This document shows positions 33,665 through 44,328 of a stretch of 64,000 bases of DNA, piece after piece. Numbering within the stretch: position 1 is the first letter of the stretch; every line of letters begins with the position of its first letter. This DNA is from Hygrocybe punicea (Eukaryota; Basidiomycota; Agaricomycetes; Agaricales; Hygrophoraceae): assembly GCA_963556145.1 (NCBI GenBank), contig OY744468.1, positions 3,720,001 to 3,784,000 on the forward strand. Reading direction: 5' to 3'. Below the pieces are notes generated by a model, which saw only the letters and a program-made list of their open reading frames with translations, had not been told where the DNA came from and searched no databases. A program made the translations under genes and the position numbers.

Positions 33665-36600
33665 ATGTCGTCATCAGCAAGCACCTCGGCACCGTCAATC
33701 GCATCTCTACATGCGTCTGTAATGTCTGGCAGTAATTTCCGAAGCATGAATGTGTTCCAGGACTTCCTGTGGGTCAATGGCACGCCTCTTGCTGAAGATT
33801 CACTTGAGAAGGCTATCGTAACCTTAATTGGCAATCAGTCTGCTCTAGGAAACACACCGTCCACCTTGGCTGTGATGGTGCGTCAAATCTCCCACCTTGT
33901 AACATTGATGGTCAACTTGTCTGCTAGGCCCTGGCAAAGCAATTGGATTATGTGAATCCCACAGGTGAAATCTCACGTAAAGCCCAAACCATCCAAGAAT
34001 ACCTCTCTGCTGATGGCTCTGCTATGCGTGATGTGGCAAGGTGGACTACTGTGTACCGGAATGACCTCCTGGTAGCGGCTCACTCAATCCTTCGCTATAC
34101 CCCGCTTGATAAGCTTATGGACGCTGTTGGGTTGCCTCGTCATCCAAGTTTCAAAGTAATTCGGAGATCAGTGAAACCAGAGATGAGCGAGAAGTTGACC
34201 AAGGTGAGTTCACCATTCACATTTGGGCAGACGTTTTAAGTTGACGTTTGCACACCGTCTTGAAGCTCTACAAATTTCTGAGAGACTGGAGTAAGCTGAT
34301 CACGAAGCTTCGTATGACATGCAAAAGTCTATTAATCACGCAACAAGATCAAGAAGTGGTGGGTGTTTCAGCCGTGGCAGTGCCGCAGAAAGTGGTGTCC
34401 AGTATGGACACCATCCCTATCTTTGCAGTCGCTCTCCCAGCACACTTGACACCAGCCCAAAAAGAAGTAGAAATGAACATCCAGATCCTTTACCGTGCAT
34501 CTGTCAACCTCGAATCCTCCGACGTCAACCAGATCCTCCTCAATCTAGAGCTTCTTGCATTCTCATTCACGTGGTTTGGCCAGGTATGTGACGTATGTCC
34601 TATATGAAACGTGTGTCAGATTTTGTACAAAAACAGGGTAACTCATATGTAGACTGCGACTTCACAACATGGGTGGAGAAACTACAGAGGTTGGGATTGC
34701 GTTACAATCACATTACGCCTGCCGCAAATAAATAATTCACATGGTTTCAGGATGGCCAAGAGTGTTGATCTACCGTTGCAAGACTCATTTGTCAATGCCC
34801 TCACCACCAAGTCTTTCGGAGGTTTAATGTATGATCGGATGAGAAATCTATTCCACCTAAGCCTCACACTGTCACCCATAATTACTCTTCTCCCACGACG
34901 TTTCAATCATGAATCTCATGCACGGCCATCTCTCATGGCAGTGAGTCCATTATTTGTGCCAACTTGGACGTAGTTGACATAAGGAAAAGATCACGTTTGC
35001 CTTGGGCAATGAAAGGCCTCCATTCCTTGCCAAAACGGAGAGGGCGCTCTGGAGGGCCATTACAAGAATATGTTTAGGATCTTCGGCGATGCAGGAGCTG
35101 AATGTATTCCTCCAAGAATATGATTTGTTGGAGGACAGCGTCCAGGGAACGGAACAGGACTTCAGTTGGTTTTGTTTTGACAGTATGCCACCTGTCTCTA
35201 CATTTATCGCTGGGACTGACAACAGATGTTGCAAGATAAGGAAGTGGATGACCTGACCAACTCTGCTAGTCAGCTTACGGTGGCAACGAAACAAAATGTT
35301 CCAACAGACCCCAAGGCAAAGAATGACAAGCCTGCGTCAGGCAACCCTCTGTCCAGCGATGATGAACCGCTTCAATTGAAATTAACAAGGAAGAAGAGGG
35401 GTGGACCATCGAAGGAGCTTGCTTCAGGTGGACAGAGCTCCATGTTGACCCGAAGCCAGGCCAAAATGTTGGACAAGGTTGGGGACTCTTCGAAAGGCAA
35501 GGAGAAGCAGAAGGCAGAGAAAGTCCAGAAGGAAGAGAAAGTCGTGGTTGCGCTGGGGAGGTCCTATCGGAGGAAGAAAAGATCCACTTGCTGGTCGACA
35601 AGAAGTTATCCCAAGTCCAAGAAACGTGATGATCTTGAGGATGAAGATGACGATGATGACGAGGATGACTATAAGAAAGCGCCAGAGAAAGTGAACGTGA
35701 TCATCGACCTTACCGGAGATGTAAGTGATTCAAGAACGTGTCATTTGTCATGAATGAATATTTTGATAGGATTATGGGGAACCTGATTTGCTCAGCCGTC
35801 CAGCACCCATTATGTGTCTTTTGTTGTTCGATAACGTGCCACCCCACTGATGATTCATAAAGTGAGCATCAGAGGGTGTTCATCTCACGATGTATGATGG
35901 TGACGCTGTACACGAACCTGTTGAACATGTGCACTATTCACCATCCATCGTTGTACGTTGATGTCTGATTTTTGTACCATTTGATTGTTAACTGGTAAGC
36001 ACGATACAGGCAAAAGTGGAACATGCATTGTTGCGGGAAACATATGAAATGATCCGATCCAGTTACATTGATGGGGTTCCGCCACATCGGCTGCCCAGTG
36101 CAAGAGAACAAATGTATGATCCTCATGCATCATGTGTGTTCGTGGTGGAATGGAACATCTTCAAGTCGATGGATGCTGCAACAATTCAAGGAATCTTTCG
36201 TCATCGTCACATCCTCATGCTCAATGCCCCTGTAGAAACAGTGGAGTTAGATAGGGAAGGTTTGGAGACATTGGGGTCTTTGTCGTCCATTCGTTCAGTG
36301 CAAGGTCCGTTTCCGGAGTGATGTCTGGGCATAGCGACTAAAGTGCCTTTGTTAGTTGCTGAATTGCGATTGGTGCCTAATATCGAGAATATGAACAAAC
36401 CTGGCACATTGGAGACATTATATCAGCTTGCGCTTTACCCTGACAACGAAAGGGTTTTCAATTTCCTTGACCTTCCCATGGGTCATATGACGTTGGACCC
36501 ACCTCCAAAATTTCGGTGAGCAACCTTGTTTCGAAGATCGAACACGAGATTTACCTGTCTATTCGTGAAAAGGTCCTTTTCATCATCTGAGGTTGCTTGG

Positions 36601-38617
36601 CACGAAACCCGCAGCCGACCGGGGTTTGTCCGTGAGCAGCCTTTAAACGACGATTTGGCTTGGGGAACGGCAGCGACAGCTCGAGCCATTTCTTGGACAC
36701 ACGTAGATGATGATGGCTTTGGCACGGTGGTTATTGTCAGGACTGGCGCAAAGTACTGGGTCCTCATGAGGCCTCGAAGGGATGCCGAATGGGATTGCAA
36801 GGCGGGCAATCTTGCGACTAACAAGGCCTATCCTCAGGAGTGGGAGCCGAGAAAACATGGTGGGAAAGGCTTGTGGGAAGCAGAAGGATTACTGCTCACA
36901 AAGGGTTCAGTGCTGTAAGTGGGAATATATTTCGTGACAACTCGGATGTGTGCTGAAACACACAGTTGCATGAGGCCGTGCACCCCACATTATGTCCTCG
37001 GTGTGGAGCACTCCATTGTGAATGGGCGTCATCTCTATGCGACGTCAACTATACGGGATACCTGTTATGGGATTATCCATACTTTCGTGATGAGTCATAC
37101 CATCACAAACGCGGAGCATAATGTGACACGTACATTTCTGCGCCGACTTCTCACCATGTGGATGGAGTACTTCACGGGGAACCACGAATCATCATGTGAG
37201 CTACTTTGGGTGAGGTTTACAAATTCCTGAAGATTAAAATGCTCACTGCACAGCTACTGTCTTCACCAAGTCTCATATGCCCAAGATCGAAACCAAAGAC
37301 GGCTTCCTCGACCTTGTGATTGTGGGAAACCTGATCGAGCTTGCGGATATCATCAACAGGAAGTTCTACACCCATACCATATCGGCTGACATTCATGAGG
37401 AACAGAATATTGCATGATGCAGATATAGACGTTTCCAAATCTGGTTTGTGGAACATTTTGTTGTCTTCATGGAAGACCACTGGATCAGCCCCTCTTACAT
37501 TTTCCAACGAAGTCTTTTGGAACTATCTGCTGCAATTGTTGGGTATAAATGGGACAAGGATGGGGTTGTGAAGGCACCAGCACATTGCACAGCCAAAGCT
37601 GTTGAGTCAGCGGTCCGCTGACATTTTCAAAACGATTGGCCAGATTTGGTGCCAAAGCTGAATGAGCTGCTTCAGATCCCACCATCGGAATTCTTCTGGA
37701 CCGGCCCCAAAATACACATTCAGACCCGTCCAGTGGAACCCATCAGTCCCATTCTTGTTGAATGCTTAGATTTTCCACCTCATCCAATCCTGCTCGTCAA
37801 CGCAACTACCGGTGAAGGCGAGGTACAGGATGACACAGATACACGGGAAAAGGCGAAAGACAATGAGCGCGACAAAGGGGAGGGCACCGATGGTGAGGAA
37901 GAGGTGGATGATCCATCTAGGAAGGTGGGAGATTTAGTGCATGCAGCTGGCGAAGAGGTAGCCACAGAGGAAAACCAGGATCCACCTGCAACGGTTGGAT
38001 GTGCAAACAACATGGCTGTGGACACTGAGAGGGAAGAGGATCCACCTGTAACGGTGGGAAATTCAGCTGACGTGGCTGGGGAAGATGCGGGAGAAGAAAT
38101 GGACGTTGCTGGCCCGAATGAGGAGGATCCACCTGAGCAGGTGGGAAATTCAAATGACGCAGCTTCATGGAATGAGGATGGTCTAATCATGCCCCTGGGT
38201 ATGTCAAATGAGGAAGATGTAGACCGTGACGAGGGGAAGCAGCAGGAAAAGAAGGGGGAGGAGGAGGAGGACAGGGAGCTGCAGGACGAGGAGGGGGAGC
38301 TGCAGGAGGAGGGGGAGGAGGAGGAGGAGGAGGAGGAGGGGGAGCTGCAGGAAGAGGAGGAGGAGACGGATGGGGATGGGGCAGAGGAGGAGGACGAAGA
38401 GGAGGAGGATCGAAATGAGATGGTGGGGAAGTTAAATGCCCAGAGTGTGGACAGTGACGAGGGAGAGGATGACGATCAAATGGACATCTCATCTGGCAGT
38501 GATGCAGTGTATAATGATTTCGATGGATCACCCCAACCCCCGACACCCCCTGTGAAACGTCCTCGGAGGGAAGACTCGGGTACGATAAATTGCCTCAACA
38601 GCTTGTATATACACTGA
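33665..38617 (+). CDS. JmjC-like (cupin) dioxygenase-family protein, multi-exon
   Basis: Starts MSSSASTSAPSIASLHAS. Introns with clear borders occur at about 33880-33928, 34204-34260 and 34582-34640, among others. The N-terminal half is helical (AMRDVARWTTVYRNDLLVAA). A basic-then-acidic segment follows (QAKMLDKVGDSSKGKEKQK, then DDLEDEDDDDDEDD near 35640). The catalytic-type core is at 36570-37230: WGTAATARAISWTHVDDDGF gives an HxD pair (His ~36700), then GAKYWVLMRPRRD. PCTPHYVLGVEHSI gives a distal His and HLYATSTIRDTCYGI follows. This layout is that of a mushroom-expanded JmjC-like group; the substrate is unknown, with histone lysine demethylation possible. The tail (37650-38617) is extremely Glu-rich. 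It may be two genes (break near 35760-36010); some exon joins are estimates. Confidence 0.65.
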
Positions 38618-38857
38618 TATGATCATTCACACAGATTCACCAATACGTTCCACAGACCTGAAACGCCGTCGTAAGTAGCCGGGTGGATCATATCATTCAT
38701 ACTGCTTCCTACTCATGTATATTCCTGACATCGCAATGCATCATCTGCCTCCTCTGCTGTTAAATGTATTCCTTGTAATAAACACCGAACCATTGAGAGG
38801 CATGGGTAGAGGAAAATGTTATGTCACGTTGGGCCTTGCACAAGTGACATGTCACAA
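38618..38857. other. 3' flank of JmjC-like gene
   Basis: Contains a possible polyadenylation signal (GTAATAAAC near 38777) and several ATGTCACGTT and GTGACATGTCAC motifs leading into palindrome site 3. Confidence 0.4.
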
Positions 38858-38897
38858 GTGTTATGTCACGTTGGGTCGTCCAAACGTGACATAACAC
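38858..38897. promoter_or_regulatory. Near-perfect 40-bp palindrome, site 3
   Basis: Arms GTGTTATGTCACGTTKGG with two mismatches, centred on GTC/GTCC. Half-sites ATGTCACGTTGGG repeat at 38820 and GTGACGTTGGAC follows at 38907. It shares the core of the perfect palindrome at 30183. It lies between the 3' ends of two converging genes, so a promoter role alone does not explain it. Confidence 0.55.
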
Positions 38898-39242
38898 TGG
38901 TGACATGTGACGTTGGACTGTCTTGACACAAGTATTATATATTTATGATTTATTCCACATATCACCTTTTTAGGCACATTCAACAAAGCCTATTTCCGCC
39001 GTGTAGAACATCGCAAGGGTTGACTGCTTGTGGTCATGCAAATTGTGAGCTGCATCCCCACAAACGGGATAGCTTTACCTCGCATTTTTACCAGCATTTC
39101 TTGAGCTGTCCAACTTCCCTGGGCGTCTTTGTTGTGCAACATCACTCTCCCGTGCCTCGTTTGTCTCCCTCTCCCGCGCCTCTCGTGCCTCCCTCTCCTG
39201 GGCGTCTCGTGCCTCTTTCTTCCTGGACTCCTCCCGGCCCTT

Positions 39243-41261
39243 TCATGCGTCCCTCTCCTGTGCCTCTCGTGCCTCCCGTTCCGCCCTCTCCCGCGTCTCT
39301 CGTGCCTCCCTGTCCTGTGCGTCTCGTGCCTCGCGTGCCTCCCCTTCAGCCCTCTCCCGCGCCTCTCGTGCCTCCCTCTCCTGGGCCTCTCGCGTCTCCC
39401 GCTCTTGTACTTCTTGTAACTGTCTTGCCATCTCTCGGTTCTGTGCTGCTACCTGTTCTGCTTGCTCCTTTTGCTTTGCTTGTCTCTCCGTCTTCTTTTT
39501 CGTCCACAGAAGCTTCAACGTCGATGTATCGTCATCCATCTCGCTGTCGCCACCACGTCCATCAAAGCTACCACTACTTGCACTCTCGTCACTCCAACTA
39601 TCGTCACCCTCTTCGCTACTGACTGCTTTCTGTTTTCCCTTGCTGGAATTGGCGGCATTTTCTGTTTTCTTCTTGGGGTGGACTGTCTTTAATGCTGGAA
39701 CATTCGATTTGGATCTGCGAGGTCCGATAGCATTCGATTGTGCAGCTCCCATAGCACTCGATTGTGCAGCTCCGGCAGGAATAGATGTCGTTTCCCTACT
39801 GGAGTTTGATGGCGCCGAACGATCGGTCCTGGCCAAAGCAGCAGCAGCATGGAACTTCTTCTTTTTTTGCACGAATGCATTTGGTGCTCGCTGGTCGGTC
39901 TTCAGGACGGTTTTAAATCGGAATGGTTTTTCACCGAGTTTCTGCCGTTGCAACCAAAATTGGTGGATGGTCCGAAGTTCATTGAGTTTCATTTTCCACG
40001 GTTCCCGTAGTTCTACGTGAGAGGGAAAGTAGATGTCCTCGATGTATTGGTTTCGATTTTGTCCAATTTTTCCCCATGGAACAGCGACGACGCTGTTGTT
40101 GCACATCTGACCTTCAAATGAATATGAGTACAGTAAGCTTGGCCAACGTCGAGGTACGTACGATATGACATGGTCATCAGTGATCTAAACATGTTTCTTA
40201 CATCGACCAATGACATAGTTGACACATTCGGTACCATAGGAAAACCGTCCTCATCGATCTCAAGCTTGAATGGCAGGCTTTTGTCATATCTGGTCGTTGG
40301 ACCACGATCATCGTCTTCACTGTCGGTATTCGCTCCATCGGATTCATCTGGAACACATTACATGGGAAAGATGGAACAATGGCTAATCGTACCGTCATGA
40401 TTAAAAAGGGACCCCAAATGTTCATCCCATTTGGTCCAAATGTCATCCCCATTATTTTTGAAGACGCCGATGAACTTCTTGTGTACCAGGGCCGGTGTCT
40501 CGAACCTCACAGGAAGGGAAGATAAGTACGTGATTGACACAAAGCAGGAATTGACCCACTTTCCTTTGGTTACAGTCCCATCTTCGTCTTCATATCCCAC
40601 CAACATGAATATTTTTACTCCCATCTGCTCATCTATGTCCTTCATAAACTTCATCGCCGTCTTACCGAAATCTTTTGCTGCTCGGCTGGATAAGGTAGAA
40701 GATTAGCATCATGCAGACGAAAGAAGATTATTAGTACCGTCGTTTGACTTCCAAGGGTGGACCTTGCTGGTTCCAGGCGTCGGCAAGAGCTTCAAATTCT
40801 TGTTTTTTCTCTTCGGTCAAGGAACCGTAAATATCACTCCACGCTTTGCCATAGTGCTTGATGTAGCCGGGCTTTCCTCTGGTTTCTCCAGACAGCTCCA
40901 CCATCCTAGCGTCGATTTCCTTGGTCATCTTTTCTCTTGTAACCAACCTTGCATTCCACTTCTTTGTATATTTCGGAGCATCCTCAGTGTCGCTCTCCAA
41001 TTTTGACCGATGATTGTGGTACCAAGTTTGAATTTTCTGTATTCACGGTATAATGCTGTTAGGCTTATCTGAAGGGTAGTATTAGAATATACAGACCTGT
41101 TGCATATTTGGGGGCCATTGTGTGTTGGTTTGTTGTGCCGATTTTTTTAAAAGTTTCCTGATCCCTTTCAGGACACGAATACGATCTTCACCAGTGGATC
41201 TCCTAAAATCAGGATAACCGTCCTCGAGGATCTTGGTAAATTCTGGGGTGATCCACTTCAT
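39243..41261 (-). CDS. HMG-like / coiled-coil nuclear protein of giant element
   Basis: Starts MKWITPEFTKILEDGYPDFR at ATG 41261. After a short intron comes IQTWYHNHRSKLE, a motif seen in TE-linked mushroom proteins. Next is HYGKAWSDIYGSLTEEKKQE, resembling an HMG-box helix pair. Middle exons include GKTAMKFMKDIDEQMGVKIF and LVGYEDEDGTVTKGKW. The last exon is basic, then forms a long Glu/Arg/Ala coiled coil (AREAQEREAREARERAEGEA). The frame ends at a TGA (39245-39243), yet the same frame keeps the coiled-coil pattern for ~45 more codons, so this stop looks recent (CGA to TGA would suffice). Likely DNA-binding or architectural; function unknown. Confidence 0.55.
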
Positions 41262-41640
41262 TTAGGCAAAAACTGAGGAGAATGAAGGCAAATGTTGTTG
41301 TCTGGAACAAAGGCAGAACGTCGTTGTCCGGAACAATGGAAGAATGCCTCGTGGTGAACATGAGGTGATGACAAATCACGTGATTGATGGCAACAAATAG
41401 CAATGTGGATTACAAGTAGATGACTCAGGGTATTGCAAGTCGGTGCAGGACATGATTAGGAGAATATGATGAATTGTGAATATTGATAAATTCCAGAACA
41501 CAAGGATAGAGGAGCAAGTACCAAATCTGTGGCACATGGCAAGGGGTGGGTAAGAGTCCAAAGATGTAAGGTGGGTATGTTCAGAGCAGGCTGAATGAAC
41601 AGATACAACCCACCTGTTGTATGTGTGGCAACACTGTTCG
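41262..41640. other. Promoter side of HMG-like gene
   Basis: 380 bp between the HMG-like start codon and array 2. It contains a TCACGTGATTGATGG box at 41377. No gene supported. Confidence 0.4.
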
Positions 41641-42129
41641 ATGGCCAGCCAAAATACCCAGACCCGTCGGCCAATCCACGTTCCATGGCCAGCCGAAATA
41701 CCCAGCCAGGTCGGCCAATCCATGTTCCATGGCCAGCTGAAATACCCAGACCTGTCGGCCAATCCACGTTCCATGGCCAGCTGATATACCCAGCCAGGTC
41801 GGCCAATCCATGTTCCATGGCCAGCCGACATACACAGGGAAGTCGGCCAATCCATGCTCCATGGCCAGCTGAAATACCCAGACCCGTCGGCCAATCCATG
41901 TTCCATGGCCAGCCAAGATACCCAGCCAGGTTGGCCAATTCATGTTCCATGGCCAGCCGAAATACCCAGCCAGGTCAGCCAATCCACGTTCCATGGCCAG
42001 CCAAGATACGTAGTCCAGTCGGCCAATCCATGTTCTATGGCCAGCTGAAATACCCAGACCCGTCGGCCAATCCACCTTTCATGGCCAGCCAAGATACCCA
42101 GTGCAGTTGGCCAATCCATGTTCCATGGC
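41641..42129 (-). repeat. 44-bp minisatellite array 2 (~11 units), inverted
   Basis: Same 44-bp unit as array 1 but in reverse complement (TTGGCCAATCCATGTTCCAT). Variants such as ...CACCTTTCATGGCCAGCC match the GGCCATGAAAGGTGG units of array 1. Together with the leader it forms the right inverted end of the giant element. Long open frames inside it are compositional. Confidence 0.9.
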
Positions 42130-42307
42130 CAGCCGATATATCCCTCTGCTTTGGCCAACCCATGCTTCTCCGAACATGGAACCCTCGGCCAAGCCATCTG
42201 CCCTGGAGAAAGATATTGGTCGGCCGAGATAAGCCAGCCCACTTGGAGTGGGAATTGTCCATCTCGGCTGACCCATGTATCATGGAAAAGATATGCTGAA
42301 AGGGCTC
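42130..42307 (-). repeat. Right inverted end of giant element (leader)
   Basis: Reverse complement of the left leader: AGCCCTTTCAGCATATCTTT, then CAATTCCCACTCCAAGTGGG, CCGACCAATATCTTTCTCCA and GATGGCTTGGCCGAGGG. Immediately outside is CCACTGTGAGT, the target repeat merged with a splice donor. Confidence 0.7.
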
Positions 42308-42369
42308 CCACTGTGAGTTGGGCTATTTTCTTTTCAATCATAATTTTCAATTGTAAACTATCATTGCAG

Positions 42370-43335
42370 ATTCTTTCATTCAATCTCTCATTGACAGGCC
42401 GTATCATAGTAGAAAAAAGTCATTTACTGGGAGTGCCAGCAAACCCTCCCATCAAAATCATGACATCTGCATTGAACTTCCTCCTTCAAAATCCCCAAGC
42501 CAAGCAAATGGTCGGTTTCATGGAGGATCTGTTCCGTGAGCAAGTGGTTCTACAAGTACCAGACACCATGTATCCAATGGTCTGGGATACCATTCCTCTC
42601 CCCGCTGCCCTGGAGGTTTCCAGTTCTTCACGTAAGGCTTGTCAAATCGGACGCGATAAAATATTTACTGACCAAACAATATTTCCAGCTGTTCAAAGTT
42701 GGCCCCAGTTGCCAGAGTCAATAGCCCATCGTTCTACCATTTCCGAATCATCATCTGATATCTGGGCAAACATGGTGACATTGAACGCAGAGGACTATGA
42801 GACCATACCGATGCTAGGTTTTCCAGTTGGTCCAACGTCATCTCAGGCTCCTGCCACTGGCTCAGTTGCCAAAGATTTTGCACCATCTAACATTGCTCTC
42901 TCGTCCCCTCCCATCGGCCTACCATTGTCACCCATTATTCATTCACCTACAGATGAAATTTCATCCTCGATTCCTCCTCACCTCTTCTGAGCCTTCCGTA
43001 CTCCTGTATCAGGAGTCATGGCTATCGGTCGTAGTGCCTTGTCATCACAACAGCCCATGCCGATGAATTCTGCCGGTGCTCCATCTACCGACATTTCTCC
43101 TCACACAGCTACGCAATCTCCTCGTTCCCAGTCATGGAATCCCATCACATCTGCAGCCTGTCTCTCTCTCACAGTGGTAGGGTGTCCAAGTAACGTTCTT
43201 TCCACCAATTCGGCTTGGATGCACAGAGGTGGAACTCAAAATGAAAGCACCACCCGGTCACTACCCGGGGCTCAGAGCTCTAGTTCTACTCCACCTTTGA
43301 CGCTGTCTCGACAACATGAAGGCCATTGCCGTTGC
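42370..43335 (+). pseudogene. Partner gene of KDZ 1, exon 2 onward
   Basis: Follows a 57-bp intron (42313-42369, GTGAGT...TTGCAG). It continues the frame of the exon at 22336: SLTGRIIVEKSHLLGVPANP, then ALNFLLQNPQAKQMVGFMED, then a Ser/Pro-rich tail. A TGA at 42988-42990 ends the frame, but the same frame stays open and Ser/Pro-rich beyond it (about 43018-43335), so the TGA may be a late mutation. The X repeat end follows. I recognise no domain; a low-complexity nuclear protein would fit but is a guess. Confidence 0.5.
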
Positions 43336-43337
43336 TT

Positions 43338-43421
43338 TGCTTCGCTCAGCAACTCCGCAAAATTTATGTAAGCTACTTCCTAATCTGTCAGATCACGCGT
43401 CCACTGTCAACCTAACTATAG
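43338..43421 (+). repeat. X repeat unit 3, right end
   Basis: TGCTTCGCTCAGC followed by CTCCGCAAAATTTATGTAAG and the standard X terminus CCTAACTATAG. It matches the ends of units 1 (6245-6319) and 2 (8230-8308). It is followed by AA and the right part of W copy A. It marks the right border of the 39-kb block that starts at 4280. Confidence 0.7.
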
Positions 43422-44328
43422 AATTATATTCAAAATATTCGTACGGGTCTCAATTCTTATCAGAATCAGCTGAAAATTGAACTGCTGACTAATATTATCA
43501 AATTCGGATCAGGTGACTGTGACATGTGACCAATCTAACCATATAAGGCAATTTTTGATATTATATAGCAAATTTTCCGCTGATCACAATGGTGACAGTC
43601 ACATGTGACCAGTCTAACCATATAAGGCAATTTTACATCATATATGCTAAATTTTGAGGTGATCACAGGAGTCATAGTCACATGTGACCACTCTTACTAT
43701 ATAGGGAAATTTCAGCCATATAAGCAGAAATGAGTGTAACTCAGATGATATAATGATATTTTTTATTAAAACATACAATTCAATATGATATCGCTGTATA
43801 TATTATATGCTAATTATATATTTCAAACAAAATTATTTATTGATGTTCGAAATAATCATACAAATAAAAATCCAGTAACAGAAACAAGACTTTGTTCATG
43901 CCATATGCAACATTGGCCCACTCAAGCACAGCTGTCTTCATGTTATCATCTGTTGTGCAGCAAGGTTATGGAGAAGTGAGGTTAAGCAAATGTAAGTCAA
44001 TTGTTATCATACTGTTTAAAGGTAGTTGTATTTGACAGTTGATGTGTTACTCTCTCTTTTGGCTGAGAATATTTCCATAATGATGAAGCAAAGAAGACAT
44101 GACAGTGGGAGAGGAGGTCAAGACACGCTATACAGTTTTATTTTTTCTACTTTTTATGTTGCTATGGTGAGAGGTGAGCTTATTAATATATAATATATGT
44201 TATATGTCCTATATCACATGTAACATGCTTTATGCAATTTAATATTATTATTTACTTCATCATGAAAGTGAGGAGGGGAAAAAAAGAACTTGTTCATGCC
44301 ATGCACAGCACTGGCCCACTAAACAAGT
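43422..44328 (+). repeat. W repeat copy A, right part
   Basis: Continues the copy that breaks at 4279. It has several repeats of a motif around TCACATGTGACC and long AT-rich stretches. An internal block GTTCATGCCATATGCAACAT resembles the 3' end GTTCATGCCATGCACAGCAC, which finishes TGGCCCACTAAACAAGT at 44328. The same order is seen in copy C (56755-57844) and, inverted, in copy B. No coding potential is seen. Small open frames such as 43785-43979 recur in copy C only because the repeat is conserved. Confidence 0.75.

Larger units (their letters stand above)
22458..42307. mobile_element. Giant KDZ transposon (~19.85 kb) with five genes
   Basis: Defined by four things. First, inverted ends: CAGCATATCTTTTCCA at 22467 and its reverse complement at 42281-42296, followed inward by a ~150-bp shared leader and then arrays of a 44-bp minisatellite. 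Second, CCACTGT directly repeated at 22451-22457 and 42308-42314 (7 of 8 bases match if the duplication is 8 bp, the length I recall for this superfamily). Third, removing it restores a reading frame and splice site (22336 to 42370). Fourth, it contains its own KDZ transposase. Cargo: Ulp1-like protease, TET/JBP-like dioxygenase, JmjC-like protein, HMG-like/coiled-coil protein. All five genes keep long coding stretches; only the last shows a suspected nonsense change. The first few terminal bases differ between ends, so exact borders are uncertain. Confidence 0.7.

Noticed and set aside
38190..38546. Long Pro/Ala-rich frame on the minus strand
   Set aside because: It is the antisense shadow of the Glu-rich tail of the JmjC-like gene (GAGGAG runs).
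38945..39622. Plus-strand Ser/Pro/Leu-rich frame of 225 codons
   Set aside because: Mirror of the Glu/Arg coiled-coil exon of the minus-strand HMG-like gene; its repeats follow that gene's heptads.
43785..43979. Conserved 64-codon frame also present at 57378-57572
   Set aside because: Conserved only because both lie in W repeat copies; differences include non-conservative changes and there is no known motif.
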